Assembly (NCBI RefSeq): GCF_001885095.1
Contig: NZ_LZDD01000001.1
Span: 62,001 to 126,000, forward strand
DNA length: 64,000 nucleotides
Reading direction: 5' to 3'
From: Streptococcus bovimastitidis
Lineage (GTDB): Bacteria > Bacillota > Bacilli > Lactobacillales > Streptococcaceae
Below are positions 9,155 to 17,112 of the stretch, in pieces (the stretch's first letter is position 1; each line of letters starts with the position of its first letter). The translations under genes were made by a program, and so were the position numbers. The notes under the pieces are model-generated. The model was not told the DNA's origin. It saw only the letters and a program-made list of their open reading frames with translations, and searched no databases.

Positions 9155-9635
9155 AATCGGACTTTATTCAGGGTCATTTGATCCTGTGACCAACGGTCAT
9201 ATGGATATTATTGAGAGAGCCAGTCAGCTCTTTGACCACTTATACGTGGGTGTTTTTTTCAATCCCGATAAGAAGGGGTACTTTGATTTGGACGTGCGCA
9301 TGCGGATGTTGGAGGAAGCTTTAGAGCATTTAGACAATGTTACAGTAGTATCTGCCCAAGACAGCTTGGCGGTTGCTTTAGCTAAAGACCTCCATGTGAC
9401 ACATATGGTTCGTGGCCTTCGTAACCCGACCGATTTTGAGTATGAATCCAATTTGGAATACTTTAATCACCGTTTGGAACCTTCGATCGACACTGTTTAC
9501 CTTATTGCCCGTAATACTATGAGTCCGATTTCATCCAGTCGGGTCAAAGAACTGGTGCATTTTAAATCTTCGATTGAAGGATTGGTCCCTCAATCTGTTA
9601 TCGATCAATTGGAGCGAATGAATGAAAATCCTTAA
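9144..9635 (+). CDS. coaD: Phosphopantetheine adenylyltransferase CoaD
   Basis: Catalyses the penultimate step of coenzyme A synthesis: 4'-phosphopantetheine plus ATP to dephospho-CoA. 163 residues, the family length. The nucleotidyltransferase motif GSFDPVTNGH is at residues 9-18 and the second ATP-binding motif SPISSSRVKEL near 128. The ATG lies inside the 3' end of rsmD and the stop overlaps the start of the next gene by 14 bp, indicating translational coupling in one transcript. Confidence 0.97.
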   Translation: MSSKIGLYSGSFDPVTNGHMDIIERASQLFDHLYVGVFFNPDKKGYFDLDVRMRMLEEALEHLDNVTVVSAQDSLAVALAKDLHVTHMVRGLRNPTDFEYESNLEYFNHRLEPSIDTVYLIARNTMSPISSSRVKELVHFKSSIEGLVPQSVIDQLERMNENP

Positions 9636-10665
9636 ATCCATAAAATTGTGGCTGATTAGCCTTTTAGCAGTAGTAGCCATCCTCTTTGCCCTCTTTTTCC
9701 CACTACCTTATTATGTTGAAATGCCAGGAGGCGCCTACGATATCCGCTCTGTCCTGCAAGTTAACAACCAAAAGGATAAAGAAAAAGGCTCTTACAATTT
9801 CGTAGCTGTCACTCTTAGCCGGGCCAGTCTTGCTCAAATTCTCTATGCCTGGGTGACACCCTTCACTGAGATTTCCTCAGCCGAGGACACAACTGGGGGC
9901 TATAGCGATGCGGACTATATGCGAATCAACCAATTTTACATGGAGACCTCTCAAAATGGGGCTATTTATCAGGCTTTAAAATTAGCCGGTAAGCCAGTTT
10001 CTCTAGACTACCTAGGGGTTTACGTCTTAGACGTGAGCAAGGACTCTAGCTTCCACGGGGTCTTGAATATTGCCGACACAGTAACAGGCGTTAATCAGAA
10101 AGAATTCAAGAGTTCAGCTGACCTGGTCAAATATGTTTCTAGCCTAAAATTAGGTGATAAAGTCACTGTTCAATACACCTCTGGACAAGAAAAGAAATCC
10201 AAAAGTGGAAAAGTCATTAAACTGAAAAATGGAAAGAATGGTATCGGGATTGGCCTAACAGACCATACCAAAGTCCACACCGATCAGAAAATTGTCTTTT
10301 CAACCGAGGGAGTTGGCGGACCAAGTGCTGGTCTTATGTTCACATTAGATATTCTAGATCAAATCAATAAAGAAGACCTCCGTAAAGGCCGTAATATTGC
10401 TGGTACAGGTACAATTGATCAAGATGGGAAAGTAGGAGATATCGGTGGAGCTGGCCTCAAAGTCGTAGCAGCAGCCAACGAAGGCGCAGAAATCTTCTTT
10501 GTCCCAAACAATCCCGTTGATAAACGGGTCAAAAAAGCCAATCCAAAGGCAGTAACCAATTATCAGGAAGCACTCAAAGCAGCCAAACAGCTCAAAACTA
10601 AGATGAAAATCGTCCCAGTCAAAAATGTCAAAGAAGCCATCGCATACCTTCAAAAAACCAAATAA
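9622..10665 (+). CDS. sepM: SepM/YlbL-family membrane-anchored Lon-like protease
   Basis: 347 residues: an N-terminal transmembrane anchor (about 8-28), an extracellular PDZ domain (about 120-205) and a C-terminal S16 Lon-type serine protease domain. The Ser-Lys dyad is visible as Ser235 in EGVGGPSAGLMF and Lys280 in GGAGLKVVAAANEG. In S. mutans the homologue SepM trims the competence-stimulating peptide; in B. subtilis YlbL works in cell-division control. Which substrate applies here cannot be told from sequence. Overlaps coaD by 14 bp; a hairpin terminator follows 34 bp after the stop. Confidence 0.88.
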   Translation: MKILKSIKLWLISLLAVVAILFALFFPLPYYVEMPGGAYDIRSVLQVNNQKDKEKGSYNFVAVTLSRASLAQILYAWVTPFTEISSAEDTTGGYSDADYMRINQFYMETSQNGAIYQALKLAGKPVSLDYLGVYVLDVSKDSSFHGVLNIADTVTGVNQKEFKSSADLVKYVSSLKLGDKVTVQYTSGQEKKSKSGKVIKLKNGKNGIGIGLTDHTKVHTDQKIVFSTEGVGGPSAGLMFTLDILDQINKEDLRKGRNIAGTGTIDQDGKVGDIGGAGLKVVAAANEGAEIFFVPNNPVDKRVKKANPKAVTNYQEALKAAKQLKTKMKIVPVKNVKEAIAYLQKTK

Positions 10666-10699
10666 AGGTTTAAAATAAACGAAAGCTTTCATAAACAAT

Positions 10700-10734
10700 C
10701 AAAAACTTCTAGATTATTCTGGAAGTTTTTTGAC
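10700..10734 (+). terminator. Terminator after sepM, left copy of an identical 35-bp repeat
   Basis: AAAAACTTC and GAAGTTTTTT form the stem around a TAGATTATTCTG loop region, ending in a T run: an intrinsic terminator. The 35 bases 10700-10734 are identical to 15934-15968, which terminate the sugar operon. The two copies bracket the PTS/aldolase genes. Confidence 0.85.
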
Positions 10735-10768
10735 TTTAATAAAAAAATGAGTCCGCTATACTATTAAC

Positions 10769-10782
10769 TGTAAGCGATTACA
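10769..10782 (+). promoter_or_regulatory. Consensus cre site of the PTS/aldolase operon
   Basis: TGTAAGCGATTACA fits TGWAANCGNTNWCA at all positions and is also a palindrome (TGTAA-GCGA-TTACA). It begins 6 bases after a TATACT (10757-10762) that is the probable -10, so bound CcpA would block the start of transcription. It ends 14 bases before the regulator's ATG. Confidence 0.8.
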
Positions 10783-10795
10783 TATAGGAGTTCAT

Positions 10796-12751
10796 ATGAA
10801 TAACAGACAAATTAGCTTATTACGAGATCTGATTGCTCAGGATCAATTTCAGACTGCTGCCTATTATGCAAAAATGTTTAATGTTTCTACAAAGACTATT
10901 TATAAAGATGTTCAAAGTCTCAATCTTATGTTGGAAGATTATCAAGTAGCTATTGAAAAAAGACCTCACCTTGGTATTCAATTGGATATCAGTGAAAATG
11001 ATGGGCAAAAACTTTTATCCTATTTGAAAGAAACTGGATTGCAAACGAGTGGTGAATTTAAATCAAGTTCTGATTGTCGTGAGCTTGAATTGCTACAGGA
11101 ATTAGCATTTGGAGATTGTCAGATTGACATTTTAGATTTTGCTCTAGATCATTTTATCAGTGAAGCCTCTGTCAAAAGAGATTTAGAAAAATTAGTCCCT
11201 TTGGCCAATGATTATGGCATTACATTTGATAAATGTCAGGGCAAGGTCATTCTGAATGGGAAAGAATCCGAAATTCGAAAATTTTTGCGTCAAGCCATCA
11301 GCGATAGAATCAAAAAACGTGATGAAGAGTTATCCTTTCAAAATTTAGTCAAATTTTTCAACAAAGATGACCTCATAATGATTGAAGAACAATTAAGCCT
11401 TTTATCGAAACGATATCATTTTGAAGTGAGTGATGTCTATAAATGGTATTTTATACTCGATGCTTGTATTTCTAATTATAGATTCCGAAATGGTAAACTG
11501 ATTGACCGCATAAATGTTAGTGATTTTGCCAGCGTTCAAGATTATGAAATCTATTTATTAGCGACAGAATTCTTATCAGCCATCTATGCTTTACCTCATG
11601 ATATCTTACCTCAAAATGAAATTTTGGCAACTCTGGCGGCCTTGATAGCAATTGGTTATATCAGTGACGACCATTTCAAAGATAAAATATTTGAAGAAGC
11701 CGTGACCGATTTAATTAGTGAGGTTAGTCGTCTTGTTAATTTAGACTTGAATGATGATCAGCATCTTAAGAAAATGTTATTAATTCATGTTCAACCGATG
11801 ATTTATCGATTAAAGAATAAGGTTTTAATCTCCAACCAAACCACTGAAGTCATCAAGACACAATATAGTGTTCTCTATAATTTAGTCTGGTTAGCTTCGA
11901 AAGAACTATCAAACAGATTCTTAGTGCACTTGAATGATGCTGAGGTATCCTTTTTAACCATTCATTTTGAAGTGGCTATTGAACGTAAGTTGAAGCCAAT
12001 TAAAATTTATGTCATTTGTCCCCATCATTTAGCGACTTCAGAATTAATTATGGTTCAGTTACGTAAAATTATCTCACCATTAGATAGTGTTCAAGCTATC
12101 GAAATCAATGATTTAAAGAAACTGACTTTAGCTGAGACTGATTTGGTCATCAGTTCCGTTGATATTTCAGATTTAAAAATCCCATTTATCTTTGTAAATA
12201 GTGTAATTACACCGCAACAGTTGCAAATGGTTCAAACGCAATATGCTAATTTTTCTCAAGGCAACAACCAGATGACGACTCATTTGCAAAATAATGACAT
12301 GATTATCCAATCTATGATAGAACGTTTGTTGGATAATGCTATCTATCTGAATAAACCATTTAAAACAAAAAAAGAATGTATTGACTATATGGTTTCACTA
12401 GCCCATCCTGACAATCAGTCAAATTTTGGATTCAAAAAATCAATTATTAAACGAGAAATCCTAGGTAATACCAGTGTTTACACAGGAATAGCACTCCCCC
12501 ACGCTAATCCAGAAGAGGTTAAGAAGTCACAATTAATCATATTAACATTAGATAAACCCATTAAATGGGGAGTCAATTATGTCAAGGTTATTATGTTAAT
12601 AGCTATTGAAAGTGCAGAAGTTGCCTTGTATCGAGAAGCCTTAATTAGCATCTATGCCAAAATAGACAGCAAAGATTACATTGATACCCTTTGGAGTTCT
12701 GAAAATAAAGAAAACCTATTATGTAATTTGTTTAAAGAAGTTATTTATTAA
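10796..12751 (+). CDS. PRD-domain transcriptional regulator with EIIB/EIIA-like domains
   Basis: 651-residue BglG/MtlR-type activator. Order of domains: N-terminal helix-turn-helix regions (about 5-70 and 95-150, the first with FNVSTKTIYKDVQSL), two PTS regulation domains (about 180-390), a GatB-like segment (about 400-490) and a C-terminal fructose/mannitol-type EIIA domain (about 510-645) whose phosphorylatable histidine lies in GIALPHANPEE. Such proteins are switched by phosphorylation from HPr and the cognate EIIB, turning on the linked PTS. First gene of the operon with GGAG RBS; the cre site overlaps its leader. The sugar sensed is unknown. Confidence 0.88.
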   Translation: MNNRQISLLRDLIAQDQFQTAAYYAKMFNVSTKTIYKDVQSLNLMLEDYQVAIEKRPHLGIQLDISENDGQKLLSYLKETGLQTSGEFKSSSDCRELELLQELAFGDCQIDILDFALDHFISEASVKRDLEKLVPLANDYGITFDKCQGKVILNGKESEIRKFLRQAISDRIKKRDEELSFQNLVKFFNKDDLIMIEEQLSLLSKRYHFEVSDVYKWYFILDACISNYRFRNGKLIDRINVSDFASVQDYEIYLLATEFLSAIYALPHDILPQNEILATLAALIAIGYISDDHFKDKIFEEAVTDLISEVSRLVNLDLNDDQHLKKMLLIHVQPMIYRLKNKVLISNQTTEVIKTQYSVLYNLVWLASKELSNRFLVHLNDAEVSFLTIHFEVAIERKLKPIKIYVICPHHLATSELIMVQLRKIISPLDSVQAIEINDLKKLTLAETDLVISSVDISDLKIPFIFVNSVITPQQLQMVQTQYANFSQGNNQMTTHLQNNDMIIQSMIERLLDNAIYLNKPFKTKKECIDYMVSLAHPDNQSNFGFKKSIIKREILGNTSVYTGIALPHANPEEVKKSQLIILTLDKPIKWGVNYVKVIMLIAIESAEVALYREALISIYAKIDSKDYIDTLWSSENKENLLCNLFKEVIY

Positions 12752-12763
12752 AAAGGAGTCTAT

Positions 12764-13225
12764 ATGAGCGAAATTGTAGAACAGCTTGTTCGTGAAGATT
12801 TACTTAATCTTTACCTTAAAGCTAATGACAAAAGTCACCTCTTAGAACTTTTGTCAGATGATCTATTTGAAAAAGGCTATGTCTTAGATAGCTTTAAAGA
12901 GGCCATTATTAAAAGAGAGGGCGATTTTCCAACGGGTTTGCAGTTAGAGGAAGTAGCAGTCGCTATCCCACATACTTATTCCGAGCATGTCAAAAAACCA
13001 TTTTTATACATCAACAAACTGGAGGAAACAATTCCTTTCATTCAAATGGGAACGGATGATGAAATTGTCCAAGTTTCCTATGTGATTGTTTTGGGCATTA
13101 CAGAGCCTCATAAACAGACGGGACTGCTTGTGGAATTAATGGAAATCTTTGGTGATTCTGAATTTCTAGACCAATTACAGGAAGCGAAATCAGAAGAAGA
13201 CTTGTATCACTTATTTAAAAAATAA
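12764..13225 (+). CDS. PTS EIIA component, fructose/galactitol type
   Basis: 153-residue cytoplasmic phosphocarrier of the PTS EIIA-2 family. It takes phosphate from HPr on a histidine, here His70 in AVAIPHTYSEHV, and passes it to EIIB. The length is that of a stand-alone EIIA of galactitol-type systems. AAAAGGAG RBS, 12 bp after the regulator and followed by EIIB and EIIC, so the three subunits of the permease are encoded separately. The regulator just upstream carries its own, divergent EIIA domain. Confidence 0.9.
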   Translation: MSEIVEQLVREDLLNLYLKANDKSHLLELLSDDLFEKGYVLDSFKEAIIKREGDFPTGLQLEEVAVAIPHTYSEHVKKPFLYINKLEETIPFIQMGTDDEIVQVSYVIVLGITEPHKQTGLLVELMEIFGDSEFLDQLQEAKSEEDLYHLFKK

Positions 13226-13245
13226 ATTTTTTGGAGGAAAAAATT

Positions 13246-13524
13246 ATGAAACGTATTATTGTAGCTTGTGGATCAGGTGTAGCAACATCACAGACTGTTG
13301 CATCAAAAGTCAGCCGACTTTTAAAAGAAGCTGGAGTTCCTTGCGAAATCGAAGCCGTTGATATGAAATCATTGGATATGTTCATCAAAAATGCAGATGC
13401 CTATATTTCAATTGTTAAACCTAAAAAAGACTATGGTATTCCTGTCTTTAATGGCGTTGCTTTCTTGACAGGCATGGGACAAAAGCAAGAACTAGACAAA
13501 ATTGTTGCCTTTATTAATCAGTAA
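13246..13524 (+). CDS. PTS EIIB component, galactitol type (GatB-like)
   Basis: 92-residue EIIB with the phosphocysteine Cys8 in IIVACGSGVATS, the P-loop of the galactitol/lactose-like EIIB fold. It carries phosphate from EIIA to the incoming sugar. The start at 13246 is selected because TTGGAGGA lies 7 bases upstream; a TTG five codons earlier is part of that RBS. Twelve bases separate it from EIIC. Confidence 0.9.
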   Translation: MKRIIVACGSGVATSQTVASKVSRLLKEAGVPCEIEAVDMKSLDMFIKNADAYISIVKPKKDYGIPVFNGVAFLTGMGQKQELDKIVAFINQ

Positions 13525-13536
13525 GAGGAGTAGAAG

Positions 13537-14877
13537 ATGGATATCTTAAAAACCGTTATTCAGTATATTTTAGATTTAGGAGCAGCTGTTTTTGTTCCAT
13601 TCTTAATGTTAATTGTTGGTCTCTTGATGAAGATGAAATTTAGGGATGCTTTTACATCTGCCTTGACTTTAGGGATTGCCTTCACCGGTATGGGCATTTT
13701 AGTTAATTTCATCATGACTAGTATGGGTGCAGCAGCAAATGATTTAACAACCAACACTGGATTATCTTTACCAGCAGTTGATATTGGTTGGCCAGGAGCT
13801 GCGTCTATTTCATGGGCTTGGCCTTATGCCTTCCTAATGTTCCCTCTTCAACTAGGAATTAATTTCCTCTTGCTGGTAACTAATCAAACCAAAACCCTTA
13901 ATGTCGATTTATGGAATGTTTGGAATAAAATCTTTACAGCTGTTATCGTCACTTACTTCACTAACAATGTTATTTTTGGTTTCTTAGCAGCAGCTATTAT
14001 TATTGTTCTTGAATTGAAATTGGGGGATGCTTTTGCACCTGAAGTGGAACGTTTAACTGGAATTCCTGGTGTAACAGTTCCTCACTTTATCACGTTGATT
14101 GCTGTGCTTTTACATCCAATTGATGAATTATTGAAAAAGATTCCAGTTCTTAACAAGCAGTTCGATGCAGATACTCTAAAAGAAAAAATTGGGGTCTTTG
14201 GTGAAAACTCTGTTATGGGTGCCATTATCGGTTTAGCACTTGGGTTTGCATCAGGAAACGGTGTTCAGTATGCTTTAACTTTAGCTGTTCAAGCAGCAAC
14301 TGCCCTAACCTTATTCCCTATGGTTTCTAAACTATTCTCACAAGCTTTATCACCAATTTCTGAAGCCGTATCTGAATTTATGCGTGAGAAGTTTGAAGAC
14401 CGGGAAGTTTACATTGGTTTAGACTGGCCAATCCTTGGTGGCCGTAATGAACTTTGGGTAGCAGTTATCATGACTATCCCATTCTTATTAATTGGTGCTA
14501 TTATCTTACCTCACAATATCGTTTTACCATTTGCTGGTATTATTAACTTGTCATTCGTAGTTGGTGCATTGTTGCTAACTAATGGTAATGTTCTTCGTAT
14601 GATTATCCATGGTCTTATTTCAACACCTCTCTTCTTATACGGAGCTACCTACTTCACACCTTACATGACACGTCTTGCGCGTGAAACAGGTACTTTAGAA
14701 AAAGCAACGCATGGTATGGTTTCATGGTCATCATTTGAAGGTCCAGATTTACGCTATCTCTTAGCAACAATGTTTAATGGCAATATTATTTCAATTCTTT
14801 TATTTGCTCTTTGGATTGGACTTTATATTTGGTTATTAAAAGATCGTAAAAAATACAATCAGAGTTTTGAAGCATAA
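13537..14877 (+). CDS. PTS EIIC component, galactitol family (GatC-like)
   Basis: 446-residue integral membrane permease with about ten hydrophobic segments, related to EIIC of the galactitol (Gat) PTS family: N-terminal LDLGAAVFVPFLMLIVGL and the segment GWPGAASISWAWPYAF are characteristic. It should translocate the sugar while EIIB phosphorylates it. The family includes permeases for galactitol, D-arabitol and other polyols or ketoses, so homology does not fix the substrate. The downstream RhaD-like aldolase suggests that the imported phosphate is, or is close to, a ketose 1-phosphate. Confidence 0.9.
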   Translation: MDILKTVIQYILDLGAAVFVPFLMLIVGLLMKMKFRDAFTSALTLGIAFTGMGILVNFIMTSMGAAANDLTTNTGLSLPAVDIGWPGAASISWAWPYAFLMFPLQLGINFLLLVTNQTKTLNVDLWNVWNKIFTAVIVTYFTNNVIFGFLAAAIIIVLELKLGDAFAPEVERLTGIPGVTVPHFITLIAVLLHPIDELLKKIPVLNKQFDADTLKEKIGVFGENSVMGAIIGLALGFASGNGVQYALTLAVQAATALTLFPMVSKLFSQALSPISEAVSEFMREKFEDREVYIGLDWPILGGRNELWVAVIMTIPFLLIGAIILPHNIVLPFAGIINLSFVVGALLLTNGNVLRMIIHGLISTPLFLYGATYFTPYMTRLARETGTLEKATHGMVSWSSFEGPDLRYLLATMFNGNIISILLFALWIGLYIWLLKDRKKYNQSFEA

Positions 14878-14894
14878 TTAATGGAGGTCTTGAT

Positions 14895-15092
14895 GTGACA
14901 AAACGTTATCAGTTCTTAATTCTAGCAAGCTATTTAGGCCTTGTTTATGCTCTTATTTGTCACAATTTAGGCCTATCTTTGATTCTACTCGTGCTCAGTT
15001 TGTTTCTTAAACGTAAGAATCTCTTTGAAGAGTGGGATCGTAAACAAGCTCTTAAGCGCCAGCAATTTACCTTAAGAAAAGAAAGGAAGTAA
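14895..15092 (+). CDS. Small membrane protein between EIIC and the aldolase
   Basis: 65 residues starting at GTG with GGAGG about 9 bases upstream; the overlapping ATG at 14893 is followed directly by TGA and cannot serve. Residues 6-38 are strongly hydrophobic (one long or two short membrane segments); the C-terminus is highly basic (EEWDRKQALKRQQFTLRKERK region) and probably cytoplasmic. It is 17 bp after EIIC and ends one base before the aldolase ATG, so it is a translated part of the operon. No characterised family is recognised; an accessory subunit of the permease is a guess from position. Confidence 0.7.
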   Translation: MTKRYQFLILASYLGLVYALICHNLGLSLILLVLSLFLKRKNLFEEWDRKQALKRQQFTLRKERK

Positions 15093-15093
15093 G

Positions 15094-15927
15094 ATGAATT
15101 ATCCAGAATATATAAATGGTTTAATTGAGTTAACCTATGACATGTGGAAAAAAGGTTGGGATGAATATAATGGTGGTAACGTCAGTTACCGTCTTAAGGA
15201 AGATGAGATTACTCATTTGACTAAAGATTTAGCAGAGACAGACTACATCTGGCATGACAATGAACCAGAAGTAGAAGTAATGGCTATTCCAGAAAATATG
15301 CAAGGGCAATACCTCTTAATTTCAGCTTCTTGGAGTCATTTCCGCCACTTGAAAAATCAGCCAGCTAACGATTCAGGAATAATCCGATTAACAGCTAATG
15401 GTTATGTAAAAGTAGCTGGATTTAATGAGGGCAAACGTCCTACCAGTGAAATCTTTATGCATATCTTAGCTCACTCTGCGCGTCTCGAGAAAGATCATAA
15501 TCAAAGGGTTGTGGTTCATAATCATGCGACTAACTTAGTTTTATACTCCTTGTTAAATGAGGTTACGAGTCGCAGTTTGACACTTGATTTGTGGTCAGTA
15601 TTAACGGAATCATTGATTGTTTTTCCAGATGGCATTGCCGTTCTTCCTTGGGAAGTTCCCGGTACCAAACAAATTGGTATGGATACTGCAAGAGAATTGG
15701 CTAGTCAACGCCTTGTTGTCTGGGCAAAACACGGGGTCTTATCAACTGGTGTTGATTATCAAGATTGTTTTGGTCTTATTGAAACTGCTGATAAAGCTGC
15801 CAAACTTGCTTTGGATTTACAAAATATCCGCCAAAAACCACTATCAGAATTCAATACCTTAACAAAAGAGAACCTCCTAGAAATCTGCCATGCTCTAAAT
15901 ATTAAGAGTCGCTATTTAGAGGATTAA
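15094..15927 (+). CDS. rhaD: Rhamnulose-1-phosphate aldolase-like class II aldolase
   Basis: 277-residue zinc-dependent aldolase of the class II aldolase/adducin family, closest by motifs to RhaD, which cleaves L-rhamnulose 1-phosphate to dihydroxyacetone phosphate and L-lactaldehyde. RhaD features present: GWDEYNGGNVS near 21-31, RPTSEIFMH with catalytic Glu119, zinc ligands His142 and His144 in VVHNHATN, and His213 in WAKHGV, plus FPDGIAVLPWEVPGT. No rhamnose isomerase or rhamnulokinase is nearby, so the true substrate could be another ketose 1-phosphate made by the PTS. Last gene of the operon. Confidence 0.85.
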   Translation: MNYPEYINGLIELTYDMWKKGWDEYNGGNVSYRLKEDEITHLTKDLAETDYIWHDNEPEVEVMAIPENMQGQYLLISASWSHFRHLKNQPANDSGIIRLTANGYVKVAGFNEGKRPTSEIFMHILAHSARLEKDHNQRVVVHNHATNLVLYSLLNEVTSRSLTLDLWSVLTESLIVFPDGIAVLPWEVPGTKQIGMDTARELASQRLVVWAKHGVLSTGVDYQDCFGLIETADKAAKLALDLQNIRQKPLSEFNTLTKENLLEICHALNIKSRYLED

Positions 15928-15933
15928 GATTTC

Positions 15934-15968
15934 CAAAAACTTCTAGATTATTCTGGAAGTTTTTTGAC
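15934..15968 (+). terminator. Terminator of the PTS/aldolase operon, right copy of the 35-bp repeat
   Basis: Identical over 35 bases to 10700-10734. It starts 6 bases after the aldolase stop and forms the same AAAAACTTC/GAAGTTTTTT hairpin with T run. Confidence 0.85.
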
Positions 15969-16056
15969 ATTCTAATAGGCGACAGGACTGGAATGACTGA
16001 AAAATATTATTATGACCATTATTTAAAAAATATGATGCAAAATAAAAAGTTAGGTC

Positions 16057-16085
16057 TTGACAGCCAAAAAGAAAACGGTTACAAT
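16057..16085 (+). promoter_or_regulatory. Promoter of the ribose operon
   Basis: Consensus TTGACA (16057-16062), 17-bp spacer and TACAAT (16080-16085). Transcription would start near 16092, about 40 bases before the rbsR ATG, and run through rbsRKDACB. Confidence 0.82.
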
Positions 16086-16107
16086 TACAAATGTGAGAAC
16101 GGTTCCA
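16070..16107 (+). promoter_or_regulatory. Tandem LacI-type operator/cre-like sites in the rbs promoter
   Basis: AGAAAACGGTTACA (16070-16083) fits the cre consensus at 13 of 14 positions and lies between -35 and -10; TGAGAACGGTTCCA (16094-16107) fits at 12 of 14 and covers the start of transcription. Both contain AACGGTT and are 24 bp apart centre to centre. They could bind RbsR, CcpA or both; two related LacI-family proteins recognise similar CG-centred palindromes. Confidence 0.65.
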
Positions 16108-16131
16108 TAAAATGTTGGGAAGGAGTCAAAA

Positions 16132-17112
16132 ATGTCTACGATTAAAGAAGTGGCTGAAGAAGCAGGCGTTTCAAAGTCAACAGTTTCTCGTTATATTTCG
16201 CAAAACGGTTACGTATCAGAAGATGCGCGTGAAAAGATTAAAGCGGCTATTGAAAAACTGCATTTTAGTCCAAACGTTATTGCTCAATCCTTAAAAACAA
16301 ATCGGAATCAATTGGTGGGCTTATTGCTACCAGATATTTCCAACCCCTTCTTTCCACGACTAGCTCGTGGGGCAGAAGTCTTTTTGAAAGAAAAAGATTA
16401 TCGGGTCATGCTTGGTAATATTTCTGACAGCAAAACGCTAGAAGAAGAGTACCTTAAAGTCCTTTTGCAGAATAGGGCTGCCGGCATTATCACAACCCAT
16501 GACTTTACCAAGGACCATCCGGAAATCGACATTCCAGTTGTGGTCGTTGACCGGGTTGATAAAGATAGTCGCTATGGCGTCTTTTCTGATAGTCAAGAAG
16601 GTGGTCGCCTGGCTGCGGAAGTTGTTTGGAAGGCCGGAACCAATCGTGTCCTCTTAATCCGTGGACCTTTGGATCAAGCCGACAATATCAATGAGCGTTT
16701 TAAAGCCAGTCTCCAGTTCCTGAAAAGTAAAAAGGTCGATGTTCGCATCTGTGACAGTTCCAGCTTTGATTTTGATCAGATTCAAGCCGAAGCAAGACGC
16801 AATTTGGATTGGTTTGTGGGAATCGATAGCATCATCGCACCTTCAGATATCCATGCCATTGCTTACATCCACGAACTGCATTCACGTGGCTTGCGCATCC
16901 CCGAGGATGTTCAAATTATAGGCTATGACGACATTTTAATGAGTCAATTCATCTACCCGTCATTATCAACTATCCACCAAGCTTCCTATCGCATGGGGCA
17001 TTATGCCGCAGAATTAGTTTATAAAATAGCCAATCATCTCCCAATCGAAGAAGAACGGATTAAATTACCCGTTCACTATGTCGAAAGGGAAACTATAAGG
17101 AGTAATATATGA
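16132..17112 (+). CDS. rbsR: LacI-family ribose operon repressor RbsR
   Basis: 326-residue regulator: N-terminal LacI helix-turn-helix (TIKEVAEEAGVSKSTVSRYI, residues 3-22), hinge near 45-58, then a periplasmic-binding-protein-like sensor domain beginning VGLLLPDISNPFFPRLARG. First gene of the rbs operon and so probably autoregulated through the AACGGTT sites in the promoter. GGAAGGAG RBS. The stop codon overlaps the rbsK start by 4 bp. Assignment to ribose rests on the operon content. Confidence 0.92.
   Translation: MSTIKEVAEEAGVSKSTVSRYISQNGYVSEDAREKIKAAIEKLHFSPNVIAQSLKTNRNQLVGLLLPDISNPFFPRLARGAEVFLKEKDYRVMLGNISDSKTLEEEYLKVLLQNRAAGIITTHDFTKDHPEIDIPVVVVDRVDKDSRYGVFSDSQEGGRLAAEVVWKAGTNRVLLIRGPLDQADNINERFKASLQFLKSKKVDVRICDSSSFDFDQIQAEARRNLDWFVGIDSIIAPSDIHAIAYIHELHSRGLRIPEDVQIIGYDDILMSQFIYPSLSTIHQASYRMGHYAAELVYKIANHLPIEEERIKLPVHYVERETIRSNI

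Noticed and set aside
15993..16145. 50-codon frame starting MTEKYYYDHYLKN in front of rbsR
   Set aside because: It runs through the rbs promoter, both operator sites and the rbsR RBS, and has no convincing RBS of its own.
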